Source of the DNA: JAWPMV01 sp038527215
Lineage (GTDB): Bacteria; Bacteroidota; Bacteroidia; J057
Direction: 5' to 3'
Assembly (NCBI GenBank): GCA_038527215.1
Contig: JBCBGC010000110.1
Span: 1 to 29,114, forward strand
DNA: 29,114 bases
Below the pieces are notes generated by a model, which was not told the DNA's origin, ran no database searches, and saw nothing but the letters and a program-made list of their open reading frames with translations. Of the stretch, positions 1-8,279 are shown in pieces. How positions within the stretch are numbered: position 1 is the first letter of the stretch; each line of letters begins with the position of its first letter. The position numbers and the translations under genes are program-made.

Positions 1-2617
1 CCCCATTTTCATTGATATAGCCGATCTTTCCGTTCTGCCGTACCTGGATTCGATTGCCGATTTGTTGGATATAATCATATTCCAACTTGAGCTTTTCTTC
101 TCCTTTCAGATTTAGCATACCGATTTGTCCTTGCCAGAACCCGCCCCGGATACCATCATGAGGTTCCTGTACCTGAGAAAGGGCGTATTTTTCCAGGAAT
201 CCCTCGGCGGGTTCGCTGGTTTTGGGAGGCTCAATGCGCCACCAAATAACTTTGGGATCTACCCTCCGGCCTACTTCTGCTCGCGTAATCGCTTCCAGTT
301 CTCCCACTTGCTCATTCCAGCGAAAGCTCTTCCCTTTTTTGAAAGCGTATATCTGACCTTGTCGGGATTGAATGGAGGTATACTTGGCAGGAATCAGCCA
401 ACTGCCATCCGGCGCCAGGAGGCCGGATCGTTTCCCTTTCCGGACGATCGCTTTCCCATCTGAGAGCAGCGTCATACGTCCGAATACCGGTCTAAAGGCC
501 CATGCCCCACTCGAATCGATTTTTCCGTATTTCCCGCTCTTCCTCACCCAGGCCTGCCCCTCCTGAAAATCTCCTGCCCAGGCAAAGGTATTGGAACCGA
601 CCTTTTTTCCCTGCTCATTGATATAGAACCATTCTCCGCTGGCTAACACCCGTGCCCTCCCTTGATGGAAATCGCCTGCTTCCCGAAAAAATGGCTGGAT
701 GATTTCTTTGCCCTGCTGATCTACATAGCCCCATTTTAGGTCTCTTCTTACCCGGACTTTCCCTTCATGGAACTGCCCGGCCTGCTCGTAGAATCCGGTG
801 AACAGGATGTCTCCGCTTTGATTGAAAAATGCATATTTCCGGATGTCGTTACGTGCGCCGATCAGATAGTCTTCACTGCCGACCCGCCAGGTATTGAGGC
901 TGATCATAAACAAGGAATCATAGGACTCCCAGATCAGGGTTTTGCCAGCATCATTCAGGGCTCCCCATTTGCCATGTCTTTTGAACAGGCTGGTCCGGGC
1001 GACAAAAGGACTCATCCAGTCGTATCGGGGCGTAATTTTCCATCTTCCCTTTTGGTCCAGCAATCCCCAGCGACCCTCCAGTAAGTATTGGCTCGCTTCT
1101 GGAAATTGCTCATGATTGATTTCACGGGCCTGGAGGAAATGGTTGTGCTGGCAGGCCCGGGCATGCAAGCCAGAAAAGGCATCTACATATACCACATTCT
1201 GAAGTTGAATCAGATCCCCGTCTCTATTGACCCAGGCATAATTCCCGCTTGGATATTGGACCCGCATAGGCAAGGGCCGATTACGTTCCACCTGGGCATC
1301 CTCTTTAAAAATCCAACGGAAGATATTTTTCTGAATAATTTCTCCGGTTGATTGTTTGACCAGCCCAAACCGTCGAAGCTGGAGATCCCGGGGATTATTG
1401 ATCGTTAAGGTCCATCCATGATACCGAAGTTGTTCTACCCGGTCGTAGCGTGGGGGGAGTTTGATACGATTGGACTTACTATACAAAAGGCCCCACTTGG
1501 CCCCTTTTTGAAACCAAACCAACCGATTGGATTGCCAGGCAGTACTGAGGGCACTGGAACCTCGACTAAGGTTGGTATTTTGGGTTTTCGCCTTCCCCAC
1601 CTGGAGAAGGTTGTAGCGGGCTTTGCGGCCGTTTTCAGCAAAAGCTACCTGGGTCCAGACGGAATCTTCTTTCAGTAAACGGGCAAACCTCTCGTAAACT
1701 AAAATAGACTGATAGGTTGGTTCGGCCAGGGTTTGCCCAAATTGGTTGACCAGCCCAACCTCCTTACCTTGAAATACCCGGGCCACCACTCCGGCAAACT
1801 TTCCGGGCCGACTGTAAGTAGGGGGAATCAGGGTTTTTTCCCCAGCGCCAACCAAGCCCCATTTTCGGTCTTTTCTTACCCAAAAAGCTCCTTCCAGACC
1901 AGCTTTCTTATAATTTTGATAGCCCGCTCGGATCAAGGTATCTTTTTGCATATTGACCAACCCCCAACCGCTGCCTTCAGGAACCCGGTAGATGAGGAGG
2001 GAATCCTCCCAGAGTCGAAAATCTCCCGGAATATTTTCCCAGATCATTTTGGCGTCATGGTCCCAAATAGAAGAAATGCTGTCCTCTCGGGTCAGAAAGT
2101 AGGCCCCGCGCTTAAGGATTTCCAACTTATCAAAGCGAGGGGGGAGGAATTGAGCGGATTGGGTCCGATGCCACATGCCCCACTTTCCCCGATCGTGGAC
2201 CCGATAGAATCCGTATTTGGCGGGTAAAAGGCTCGCCTCTTTGCTACAGCGAAAAACTTCCTGGCCTTCATAATCAAAGACCCGCTTTCCTTCCTCGGTA
2301 AAGGCCAGGTAGTAGTAATGGAAAAGTCGCTCGATGGCCTGATATTCTGCCGGAATGATCTCTCCTTTGCCTACATCCAGGAGACCGTAGCGCTGATTTT
2401 TTCGGAAAAAAAAGCGGGTCAGGTCGCGATCGGCCGCTTCCAGTAAATCGAAGGTAGCGGGAATGACCACCTGTCCACTATCGTTGGCCAGACCCCATTT
2501 TCCTTCCTGAAGGATGGGATAATGCTGTGCCTGACCTGAGTTGATAAGCCCTCCAAAGAGGAAGGTACATATGCTTGCTGTTAAAAAAAGCCTCAGCATG
2601 CGGGTTGAGTTCTGCAT
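1..2617 (-). CDS. Large exported WG-repeat protein, 3' end off the window
   Basis: Reading the minus strand from the ATG at 2615-2617, the frame stays open for 872 codons to the window edge, so the C-terminus is missing. The N-terminus carries a signal peptide (hydrophobic LRLFLTASICTFLFGG, then a likely cut after SGQA); a second ATG at 2599 would give a more compact signal. The rest is built of degenerate WG-type repeats of roughly 40-70 residues. Recurrent cores include GKWGLAND, GKWGMWHR, GWGLVN, RKWGLVG, AKWGLLY, GRWGLLDQ, GKWGALND, LKWGYVDQ and GKIGYINE, often followed by a DxxG turn and an (I/V)IP strand. WG repeats are thought to form beta-structured surface or ligand-binding arrays; no enzymatic motif is visible. 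It lies 88 bp downstream of the lipoprotein gene on the same strand and could be the last gene of the sigma-factor operon. Family assignment is confident; function is unknown. Confidence 0.88.
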   Translation of the reverse strand, partial: MQNSTRMLRLFLTASICTFLFGGLINSGQAQHYPILQEGKWGLANDSGQVVIPATFDLLEAADRDLTRFFFRKNQRYGLLDVGKGEIIPAEYQAIERLFHYYYLAFTEEGKRVFDYEGQEVFRCSKEASLLPAKYGFYRVHDRGKWGMWHRTQSAQFLPPRFDKLEILKRGAYFLTREDSISSIWDHDAKMIWENIPGDFRLWEDSLLIYRVPEGSGWGLVNMQKDTLIRAGYQNYKKAGLEGAFWVRKDRKWGLVGAGEKTLIPPTYSRPGKFAGVVARVFQGKEVGLVNQFGQTLAEPTYQSILVYERFARLLKEDSVWTQVAFAENGRKARYNLLQVGKAKTQNTNLSRGSSALSTAWQSNRLVWFQKGAKWGLLYSKSNRIKLPPRYDRVEQLRYHGWTLTINNPRDLQLRRFGLVKQSTGEIIQKNIFRWIFKEDAQVERNRPLPMRVQYPSGNYAWVNRDGDLIQLQNVVYVDAFSGLHARACQHNHFLQAREINHEQFPEASQYLLEGRWGLLDQKGRWKITPRYDWMSPFVARTSLFKRHGKWGALNDAGKTLIWESYDSLFMISLNTWRVGSEDYLIGARNDIRKYAFFNQSGDILFTGFYEQAGQFHEGKVRVRRDLKWGYVDQQGKEIIQPFFREAGDFHQGRARVLASGEWFYINEQGKKVGSNTFAWAGDFQEGQAWVRKSGKYGKIDSSGAWAFRPVFGRMTLLSDGKAIVRKGKRSGLLAPDGSWLIPAKYTSIQSRQGQIYAFKKGKSFRWNEQVGELEAITRAEVGRRVDPKVIWWRIEPPKTSEPAEGFLEKYALSQVQEPHDGIRGGFWQGQIGMLNLKGEEKLKLEYDYIQQIGNRIQVRQNGKIGYINENG

Positions 2618-2647
2618 AAGGATTGAAGCTAGTGAAATGGGTAAGGG

Positions 2648-2681
2648 GCTCCATCTCTAGGTGAGAACCGGGAGATGGAGC
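2648..2681. other. 10-bp inverted repeat between lipoprotein and WG genes
   Basis: GCTCCATCTC at 2648-2657 pairs perfectly with GAGATGGAGC at 2672-2681, leaving a 14-nt loop. No T-run follows in the minus-strand direction, so it is not a canonical Rho-independent terminator. It could be a processing or attenuation hairpin between the two minus-strand genes, or a protein-binding site. The pairing is seen directly; the role is not. Confidence 0.4.
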
Positions 2682-2705
2682 AGATCAGGGTAAAAGGAAG
2701 GTCCG

Positions 2706-4088
2706 TTATTTTACCAGGGCCAGCAATTCCTCAGCAGAGTTGACCTGCTGCCCACTAGCGCGCATGGCAAAGGTGTAGCTTTCCCCGATGTCTGCGCTGG
2801 CAAAATCCTCTGGTCCGAAAACCGCGACTTCCTTATTAGGCAGCATCGCCAATAAGTAATTGCGCTCAGAAGGTGAGAATTTCAGGTTTTTCCAGCCATT
2901 CCAGCCGGAATTTTTCTGGTAGGTGATCACTGCTTGCTGATCGGGGATGACCAGGTATACTTTATCGATTTCTGCATAGGGATTTTCTTCGGTACCAAAG
3001 GAAAAATCTGCGATGACCTGCTGCGCGGGGGTTACCCGGTAGAAGCGATCACAGTTGTAAGTACCAAAGCTGGAAATGCTAAAACTACGGACCAAAGAAG
3101 CTTCAGCTTCAACCCGAGCCATTTCCTGTTCACGGAGCACCATCAACTGGGCAATCTCGGCTTCTTTGGCTTCGAAAGCAGCCATGGCTTGCTGATAGGA
3201 GCCTGCCTCAAAGACCGGCACGGCTTCCATCTTCAGGGTAAATTGACCGTTCTGTACTTGTAAGCGATAGTTGGACTGATCCTGACGAGCGCGTACAATG
3301 GAAGCATTGTCCCACATTTGACCAAAAATTAACTCCGGGTTGTCCTTGAAACGCTGGTCTCCTTCGAGGATATTTCCCACTTCCCAGGATACATCCTGGT
3401 AGACACTCAATTCTGGAAATTTTCTTTTGTTCACGGCCAGTTTAAAAAGGCGATCTGGATTCTGAACTTTGCGGGGACGCACGGGCCGTTTGGGAATCTC
3501 AATCTCGGTCACTTCCTCCTGGGCTTTGGCTACCGCCAGAGCAGGCTGAAGGTTTTGCCACTGGTTATTTTCATCCAGTTGGTAAAGATTGTATCCGTCC
3601 GAAACAGCAGAATCCTGTCCACTGGCGGCCCCTACATAAGAAGCCATCGCTACTTGCAGAGCCTTGCCCGGAGCAATCATGATTTCCTGTTCGTTTTGGA
3701 AGCCCTGGATTTCCATCATGCCAGCCGTCTGAAACCAGCCGCGCTGGTCTCCGTTTTGGGCGTGCATCGGAATTCCACTGAGGAGGACATCCCAGGCGGT
3801 GTGATACTCGCGGTATTTGATTTGAACCGGACCCGTCACGGTTTGTCCATCCTGGGTTACAAAACTTCCCGCCGGTATGTCAATCACCGTTCCGGAGGCT
3901 ACTTTGATTTGCTGATCCTCTTCGCTGTTGAGGGTGTAGGTTTGAAAACCTGGGGCCAGATCTGTACGGGGCGGGGAAATGGTGATAGGTTCGTCGGCAC
4001 TGAGGACGCCTTCCTTGGGTGAACTGCTTACACAGGCTACTGCTCCAGCTAGAAGCAGAAGGATTAAAAATGGAACAAGGTTTTTCAT
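2706..4088 (-). CDS. Lipoprotein, paralogue of the neighbouring membrane protein
   Basis: The 460-aa product begins MKNLVPFLILLLLAGAVAC, a lipoprotein signal with the lipobox cysteine at residue 19, so the mature protein should be membrane-anchored and periplasmic or surface exposed. Residues about 60-190 hold a beta-rich domain with PAGSFVTQDGQTVTGPVQI, KYREYHTAWDVLLSGIPM and a TAGMMEIQ stretch. The same landmarks recur in the next upstream gene (EEAFVDANGQVVSGKVEL, REFKDAADLFIGGIPM, SAGMVEV). A charged, alanine/glutamate-rich helical stretch (about 300-335), an FSISSFGTYNCDRF motif and a YLVIPDQQ beta segment follow, again collinear with the neighbour. I do not recognise the family. A 224-bp gap separates it from the membrane protein gene, so it may have its own promoter. 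It is probably an envelope component working with the upstream protein and sigma factor (inference). Confidence 0.8.
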   Translation of the reverse strand: MKNLVPFLILLLLAGAVACVSSSPKEGVLSADEPITISPPRTDLAPGFQTYTLNSEEDQQIKVASGTVIDIPAGSFVTQDGQTVTGPVQIKYREYHTAWDVLLSGIPMHAQNGDQRGWFQTAGMMEIQGFQNEQEIMIAPGKALQVAMASYVGAASGQDSAVSDGYNLYQLDENNQWQNLQPALAVAKAQEEVTEIEIPKRPVRPRKVQNPDRLFKLAVNKRKFPELSVYQDVSWEVGNILEGDQRFKDNPELIFGQMWDNASIVRARQDQSNYRLQVQNGQFTLKMEAVPVFEAGSYQQAMAAFEAKEAEIAQLMVLREQEMARVEAEASLVRSFSISSFGTYNCDRFYRVTPAQQVIADFSFGTEENPYAEIDKVYLVIPDQQAVITYQKNSGWNGWKNLKFSPSERNYLLAMLPNKEVAVFGPEDFASADIGESYTFAMRASGQQVNSAEELLALVK

Positions 4089-4312
4089 TTTTGTATTGGT
4101 TTAGGTCGATTATGTACGTGCATAGCCAGTCGGCCTATGGCGCTGGCGAATTACTCCCTTTTTCAGGACGGGTCAGGTCATCATCATTACATATCCTTTT
4201 CTCGCACTGATGAAAGGGCTCGCTGGATGTAAGCCATGTTACATGACTTTGGCATCCAGGGGAGTCCCCGAAGCATAGCCTGCGGGAACAGCATTAAGGG
4301 GTGCTTAGCATT
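4089..4312. other. 224-bp intergenic spacer, no clear signal
   Basis: This is the spacer between the stop of the membrane protein gene and the start of the lipoprotein gene, both on the minus strand. I see no convincing Rho-independent terminator and no minus-strand TAnnTTTG box. A short GGGG-AGT-CCCC hairpin lies near 4259. No small gene is convincing here. Confidence 0.5.
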
Positions 4313-5920
4313 CTATGGACTCAACAGCAGTGCCTTGAGGGCGGCTGCATGTTCATACGACTGGGAGAGTTTTCCGAATAAAACAATTTGGTTGTTTTGA
4401 GAAGCAGAAAAGTCCGAGTCCGTAGTTTTTTCTAAATCTACGAAAAATATTTCTTCCTCATGTGAGGAGGTCCATAGAACGGAACCAGGGACTTGAAGAT
4501 CGGGGATCAGAAATTGTCCCTCCTGATCGGGATCTGGTTCACATTGGATCAGGGTATGCCGCTGGGGCAAGACGAGATACAGAGGGCGGTGAGCAGCTTG
4601 TAATTGCTGTCCCAAGTCGCTCTGGTCTTCCACTTGTGGACGGATAGAAAAGAGCGGTATATTTTCAGTCAATGGAAGTAGACGTCCTAGCTGGGTAATG
4701 CCCAGTTTTTTGATGCGAAAGCGGCGGTAGCACCAACCTTTTTCGCTGGCCGCTAACAGTTGCGCTTTTTCGGCTACCCAATTCCGGTATTTTTCTATCT
4801 GTACCTCCCGCGCTTCTATCCGACGTCGGTCGGCTTCCCGGGCGGCGGTATAAGTAGCCATGGCTCTTTCATAGCTGGCAAAGCGCGCTTGATAAGCTGT
4901 TTCAGCCTGTGAAAGGCTGGAGAAGTCCGTAATCAGGCGGGCGATGATCTTTTCGCCACTGCCTACGATGGTCAGTTCATATACACCAGCTACCCGGAAG
5001 GGTTGGGCCAGCGCCTGGGCTTGAGGCCTAAGGAGACCTTTTTTCCAGGGATTGACATACTCTCCGGGGTATTCCATGTATTCCCAGAGCCATTCGCTTC
5101 TTCCGGTCAACATCTCAAAGTCCCCCGCATTCAGGATGGCCATGCTAAAGGGGCGTCCTGGCTGTTGAGGCGGCATGCCCATGGCCCGGGTTACAAAAGT
5201 GTCCTGACTCACATCCTTGATGTAGCGTAGCTCAGGATTTTCTTGTTGAGCGTGGGCTACCAGCGGAATAATCTGGTCTTTGCTCACATATTCCCAGTTG
5301 CGCGCGATGGTATCCAGGTAATAGACGCTATAACTAGGATCAGCCGTAGGCGCGTAATATTCTATCTCCAGCTCTTTATCTTCTTTGAGGAATATGGGCT
5401 CCCCATTTTGATAAGCCAGGACTTCTACCATGCCTGCTGATTCCAGGGTGTAGGACAGTTCCGCAGAATCATATTGCATGGGGATGCCGCCGATGAAGAG
5501 GTCTGCTGCATCCTTAAATTCCCGGTAACGAAGTTCTACCTTGCCGGATACTACTTGTCCATTGGCATCAACGAAGGCCTCTTCCGGGACAAAAATTCGG
5601 CGAATGCCCGTGGTGTCAGCATACGGCAGGCGCATGGTATCAGCCACGGTAGCGGCCGCAAAAGGAATATTTTTTGGAGGAACCGGGGGTTGGATAAAAG
5701 CCGCGTCATGCTCTTTTTGAGCAGCTTCGAACACCAGGAATCCTACTGCCAGGATGGCGACCAGGCTGGCAAAATAGATAGGCTTATGATATAGGTTTTG
5801 CCAAAAGCTAAACCGGGTAGCCGTCTGATACTGCTTGTAAAGGGTATCAAAATCCCGATACTGCGCTACCTTGCTTGGATCTGGCAAAGGCTTATCGATA
5901 TGTATTTTGTATCTGGGCAT
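4313..5920 (-). CDS. Single-pass membrane protein downstream of an ECF sigma factor
   Basis: This 535-aa protein has about 45 polar N-terminal residues, one hydrophobic segment at roughly residues 48-67 (YFASLVAILAVGFLVFEAA), then a long presumably periplasmic part. That part starts with a domain containing PEEAFVDANGQVVSGKVEL and REFKDAADLFIGGIPM. A long charged region, probably helical (QARFASYERAMATYTAARE and onward, about 345-395), follows, then a WCYRRFRIKKLG segment and a YLVLPQ strand. The order of landmarks matches the lipoprotein at 2706-4088, so the two are paralogues. Its start lies 16 bp after the sigma-factor stop, so they are very probably co-transcribed. Topology and position suggest an anti-sigma or sensor role, but I see no zinc anti-sigma motif (HxxxCxxC) or FecR domain, so this remains inference. 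Confidence 0.82.
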   Translation of the reverse strand: MPRYKIHIDKPLPDPSKVAQYRDFDTLYKQYQTATRFSFWQNLYHKPIYFASLVAILAVGFLVFEAAQKEHDAAFIQPPVPPKNIPFAAATVADTMRLPYADTTGIRRIFVPEEAFVDANGQVVSGKVELRYREFKDAADLFIGGIPMQYDSAELSYTLESAGMVEVLAYQNGEPIFLKEDKELEIEYYAPTADPSYSVYYLDTIARNWEYVSKDQIIPLVAHAQQENPELRYIKDVSQDTFVTRAMGMPPQQPGRPFSMAILNAGDFEMLTGRSEWLWEYMEYPGEYVNPWKKGLLRPQAQALAQPFRVAGVYELTIVGSGEKIIARLITDFSSLSQAETAYQARFASYERAMATYTAAREADRRRIEAREVQIEKYRNWVAEKAQLLAASEKGWCYRRFRIKKLGITQLGRLLPLTENIPLFSIRPQVEDQSDLGQQLQAAHRPLYLVLPQRHTLIQCEPDPDQEGQFLIPDLQVPGSVLWTSSHEEEIFFVDLEKTTDSDFSASQNNQIVLFGKLSQSYEHAAALKALLLSP

Positions 5921-5936
5921 AAGGTCTACTTAACGA

Positions 5937-6584
5937 TTAGCGGGGGGAGGTTTTGGTGCCCGGCTTAGGCGCAGGACGGGAAACCTTGTCCCCTTTTTGC
6001 TGCTCCATCAGTTTTTTCATTTTCCCCAGCAAGCGATACATCTTCACTTTGGCGTTGTTCTCAGTGATGCGGTAGACCTCGGCAATTTCTTTGAACGGCA
6101 TACGCTCAAAATAGCGTAGTTCTATGAATTGCACTTCGTCGGGGGTAAGGTGGTTCATCACCTGAATCAAGTTCCTTAGATTCTCCTCCGTGCGGTCTTC
6201 CTCAACTTCTTCCATCATCAGCACCAGGTCTTTCCCTTCCATGCTGATGGTACGTTTGTGTTTGTGTTCCCGAAAAAACTGGTTGACTTCATTGATGGCG
6301 ATTCGGTATAGCCAGGCCGAAAAAGGTACGCCCTTATAGGTGTACTTTTTCAGGTTCATCATCGCTTTAAGAAATACCTGGGAGGTAAGGTCCGCAGTAA
6401 TTTCTTCGTCGTCTACCCTTTTGTAGACAAACAAATAAATCTGATGATGATATCGTTCATACAGTTTCCCGAAGCTGCGAGGGTTTTGTTTCGCAGCTTC
6501 TACCAGCAGATACTCTTCCTGGATCTGTTGGGATGAAAGTGTACGTTTTCGTAGCGCCAAACCTGATTTTGAATCGTGGGACAA
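5937..6584 (-). CDS. ECF-type RNA polymerase sigma factor
   Basis: This 215-aa protein has the two domains of group 4 sigma-70 factors. Region 2 spans about residues 35-105 (RSFGKLYERYHHQIYLFVYK, TADLTSQVFLKAM, PFSAWLYRIAINEVNQFFRE). Region 4 spans about residues 130-195 (LTPDEVQFIELRYFERMPFK, IAEVYRITENNAKVKMYRLL). The C-terminus is a short basic, proline-rich tail (KPGTKTSPR). The frame opens directly after an in-frame TGA and the first usable start is TTG at 6582-6584; there is no ATG before region 2, so a TTG start is the best call. It heads a minus-strand set with the membrane protein 16 bp downstream, and is divergent from the helicase gene 100 bp away. It should direct RNA polymerase to a regulon that may include its own operon; the inducing signal is unknown. 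Confidence 0.9.
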   Translation of the reverse strand: MSHDSKSGLALRKRTLSSQQIQEEYLLVEAAKQNPRSFGKLYERYHHQIYLFVYKRVDDEEITADLTSQVFLKAMMNLKKYTYKGVPFSAWLYRIAINEVNQFFREHKHKRTISMEGKDLVLMMEEVEEDRTEENLRNLIQVMNHLTPDEVQFIELRYFERMPFKEIAEVYRITENNAKVKMYRLLGKMKKLMEQQKGDKVSRPAPKPGTKTSPR

Positions 6585-6672
6585 TCAATAAGTGGGGTAA
6601 AAACCTGTCATTTCTGGGCTTTTGCTCCACCTCAATAACGTAGGTAGGGGAAAAAGTTACAGATTTTTGACC

Positions 6673-6680
6673 TAATTTTG
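6673..6680 (+). promoter_or_regulatory. TAnnTTTG-type -7 box ahead of the helicase gene
   Basis: TAATTTTG matches the Bacteroidota -7 consensus TAnnTTTG exactly, but no good TTTG -33 element is visible about 20 bp upstream. Transcription from it would begin within a base or two of the ATG at 6685, giving a nearly leaderless mRNA. A chance match is possible in this 100-bp divergent spacer. Confidence 0.3.
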
Positions 6681-6684
6681 CGGC

Positions 6685-8145
6685 ATGAGCCAGAAAAGTG
6701 GATTTGAACGATACGAATTGGATGAGCGGGTGCTGGAGAGTCTCCCTGGCCTGGGATTTCGCAGACCGACCGAGGTGCAGCATAAAGTGATCCCGCTTTT
6801 TATCCAGAAAAAAAACCTCATCGTAGAGGCGCCTACCGGAACCGGCAAAACGGCTGCCTACGGCTTGCCGCTTATTTCTCGCCTGAATCTCCTGAAAAGA
6901 AGTACTCAGGCCCTGATCCTGGTACCTACACGAGAGCTTGCTTTGCAGGTTGCGGCCTCTTTGCGTTCCTTTTATAGTGGGACCAAACTCAAGGTAGGCG
7001 TAGTGATGGGCGGGGTCAGCATGGAGGAAAGCTTCGAAGAAATCAAAGCCAGTCCCCATGTGTTGGTGGTGATTCCCGGACGCTTGCGGGACGTGCTGGC
7101 TCAACATCCCCGGGACTACCTTTGGCGGGACATTAAATTCCTGATCATTGATGAAGGCGATAAGCTGATGGAACAAGGCTTCCAACGGGAATTTGACCTG
7201 CTACGGGAACAGCTGAGCAGTCGCATTCAGATTTGCTTTTTTTCAGCCACCATTTCTTCGGAAAGCGAAGCCATGATCCGGGAGCGGGTACGGCCTATCA
7301 TGACCGTCCGCCTGAGCCCCCGGGAGATGCTGCGCAACATTAAGTTTGGCTTTGTGAAGGTGAAAAAAGGCCAGCGGCATAGTTACCTGGTCGGCCTACT
7401 CAAGCAACAGGAGATCGGGAAAGCCCTGATCTTCTGTGGAAGAAGGGAACAGATTCAAACCACGGTGGGCTTTTTGCGCAACTGCGGAATGCGGGCGGAG
7501 GCTTATTATGGGAATCAGGAGCAAAATGAAAGAGCCAATATCCTTCGCCGCTTTAAAGAAGATCATATCGATTATCTGGTCGCCTCGGATCTAGCCGCCC
7601 GCGGCCTGGATATCCCAGAACTGCCCAATATCATCAACCTCAATATTCCCCCGGAATATGAATATTACCTCCACCGCATTGGCCGGACCGGTCGGGCGGG
7701 ACGTAAGGGACGCGTATTTAACCTGATTGGCGGAATTCAGGAACCAGGCAGGCAAAAGGCGTATCACCGCGAGATCGGCCTGCCGATCCGGGAATGGGAA
7801 GTGCGGCCTGAGCACGTAGATACCGCCAAGACCTCCGAGGATCACAAATGGGTGAAATACCATTTTTCCCGTGGCAAAAGAGATAAAGTTGGGAAAGGAG
7901 ATATTGTGGGCTTTATCCTGAACCATTCCCATTTGGAGGCAGGACAAATTGGTACCATCACCATTTACGATTCCTATTCCATCGTGGACATGCCTCAGCG
8001 CGGCTTTAGCGAAATTTCGAAGCTGGAGGTGCCCCTCAAAATCAAAGGCAAGAGCCTCAAAGTCCGAAAATACCAGCTCGAAGAGCAGGAGAAAAAGGCC
8101 CAGGCGATCAAGCGCCTGAAGGTCGACCGCAAGCGGAGAAAGTAG
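6685..8145 (+). CDS. DEAD-box family RNA helicase, DbpA-like, with DEGD motif II
   Basis: This 486-aa protein has a complete helicase core. The Q-motif region is GFRRPTEVQ, motif I is APTGTGKT (K55), Ia is PTRELALQ, Ib is IPGRL (usually TPGRL), II is DEGD at 156-159 instead of DEAD, III is SAT, and VI is HRIGRTGRAGRKG from residue 330. The C-terminal domain (about 390-465: GDIVGFILNHSHLEAGQIG, then IYDSYSIVDMP) resembles the DbpA RNA-binding domain, which in E. coli DbpA targets 23S rRNA helix 92. A lysine/arginine-rich tail ends the protein. The likely role is ATP-dependent RNA remodelling in ribosome assembly. The alanine-to-glycine change in motif II keeps both the catalytic Asp-Glu and the last Asp. 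The gene stands alone on the plus strand and ends directly against the repeat region. Confidence 0.92.
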   Translation: MSQKSGFERYELDERVLESLPGLGFRRPTEVQHKVIPLFIQKKNLIVEAPTGTGKTAAYGLPLISRLNLLKRSTQALILVPTRELALQVAASLRSFYSGTKLKVGVVMGGVSMEESFEEIKASPHVLVVIPGRLRDVLAQHPRDYLWRDIKFLIIDEGDKLMEQGFQREFDLLREQLSSRIQICFFSATISSESEAMIRERVRPIMTVRLSPREMLRNIKFGFVKVKKGQRHSYLVGLLKQQEIGKALIFCGRREQIQTTVGFLRNCGMRAEAYYGNQEQNERANILRRFKEDHIDYLVASDLAARGLDIPELPNIINLNIPPEYEYYLHRIGRTGRAGRKGRVFNLIGGIQEPGRQKAYHREIGLPIREWEVRPEHVDTAKTSEDHKWVKYHFSRGKRDKVGKGDIVGFILNHSHLEAGQIGTITIYDSYSIVDMPQRGFSEISKLEVPLKIKGKSLKVRKYQLEEQEKKAQAIKRLKVDRKRRK

Positions 8146-8279
8146 TAACACTGGCTTCCAGCCGGTAGTCCTCCGGTGCACCATCGTCCGTAACACTGGC
8201 TTCCAGCCGGTCTTATCCACGACTGCTGACCCTTGGTCAGCAGAAGAAAATTGTGACCGGCTGGAAGCCAGTGTTACGG
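8146..8279. repeat. Two inverted copies of the array unit enclosing a hairpin
   Basis: Immediately after the helicase stop codon lie two copies of the array core in inverted orientation: 8146-8166 and 8188-8211, with starts 45 bp apart. The 24 bases at 8188-8211 are the exact reverse complement of 8256-8279, the first direct unit. The 44-nt spacer between them holds a perfect 9-bp hairpin: CTGCTGACC (8223-8231), CTT loop, GGTCAGCAG (8235-8243). The transcript could therefore fold into a long stem with a nested hairpin, possibly ending or protecting the helicase mRNA. Confidence 0.85.

Noticed and set aside
2648..2681. Rho-independent terminator after the lipoprotein gene
   Set aside because: The hairpin is good but no T-run follows on the minus strand, so it is kept only as an inverted repeat.
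4313..5920. Naming the one-TM protein as an anti-sigma factor
   Set aside because: Position and topology fit, but no zinc-finger, FecR or other anti-sigma motif is visible, so it is left as a hypothesis.
6457..7185. 242-codon minus-strand frame overlapping the sigma factor and helicase genes
   Set aside because: It is antisense to the helicase core and runs into the sigma gene in another frame; no recognisable domain.
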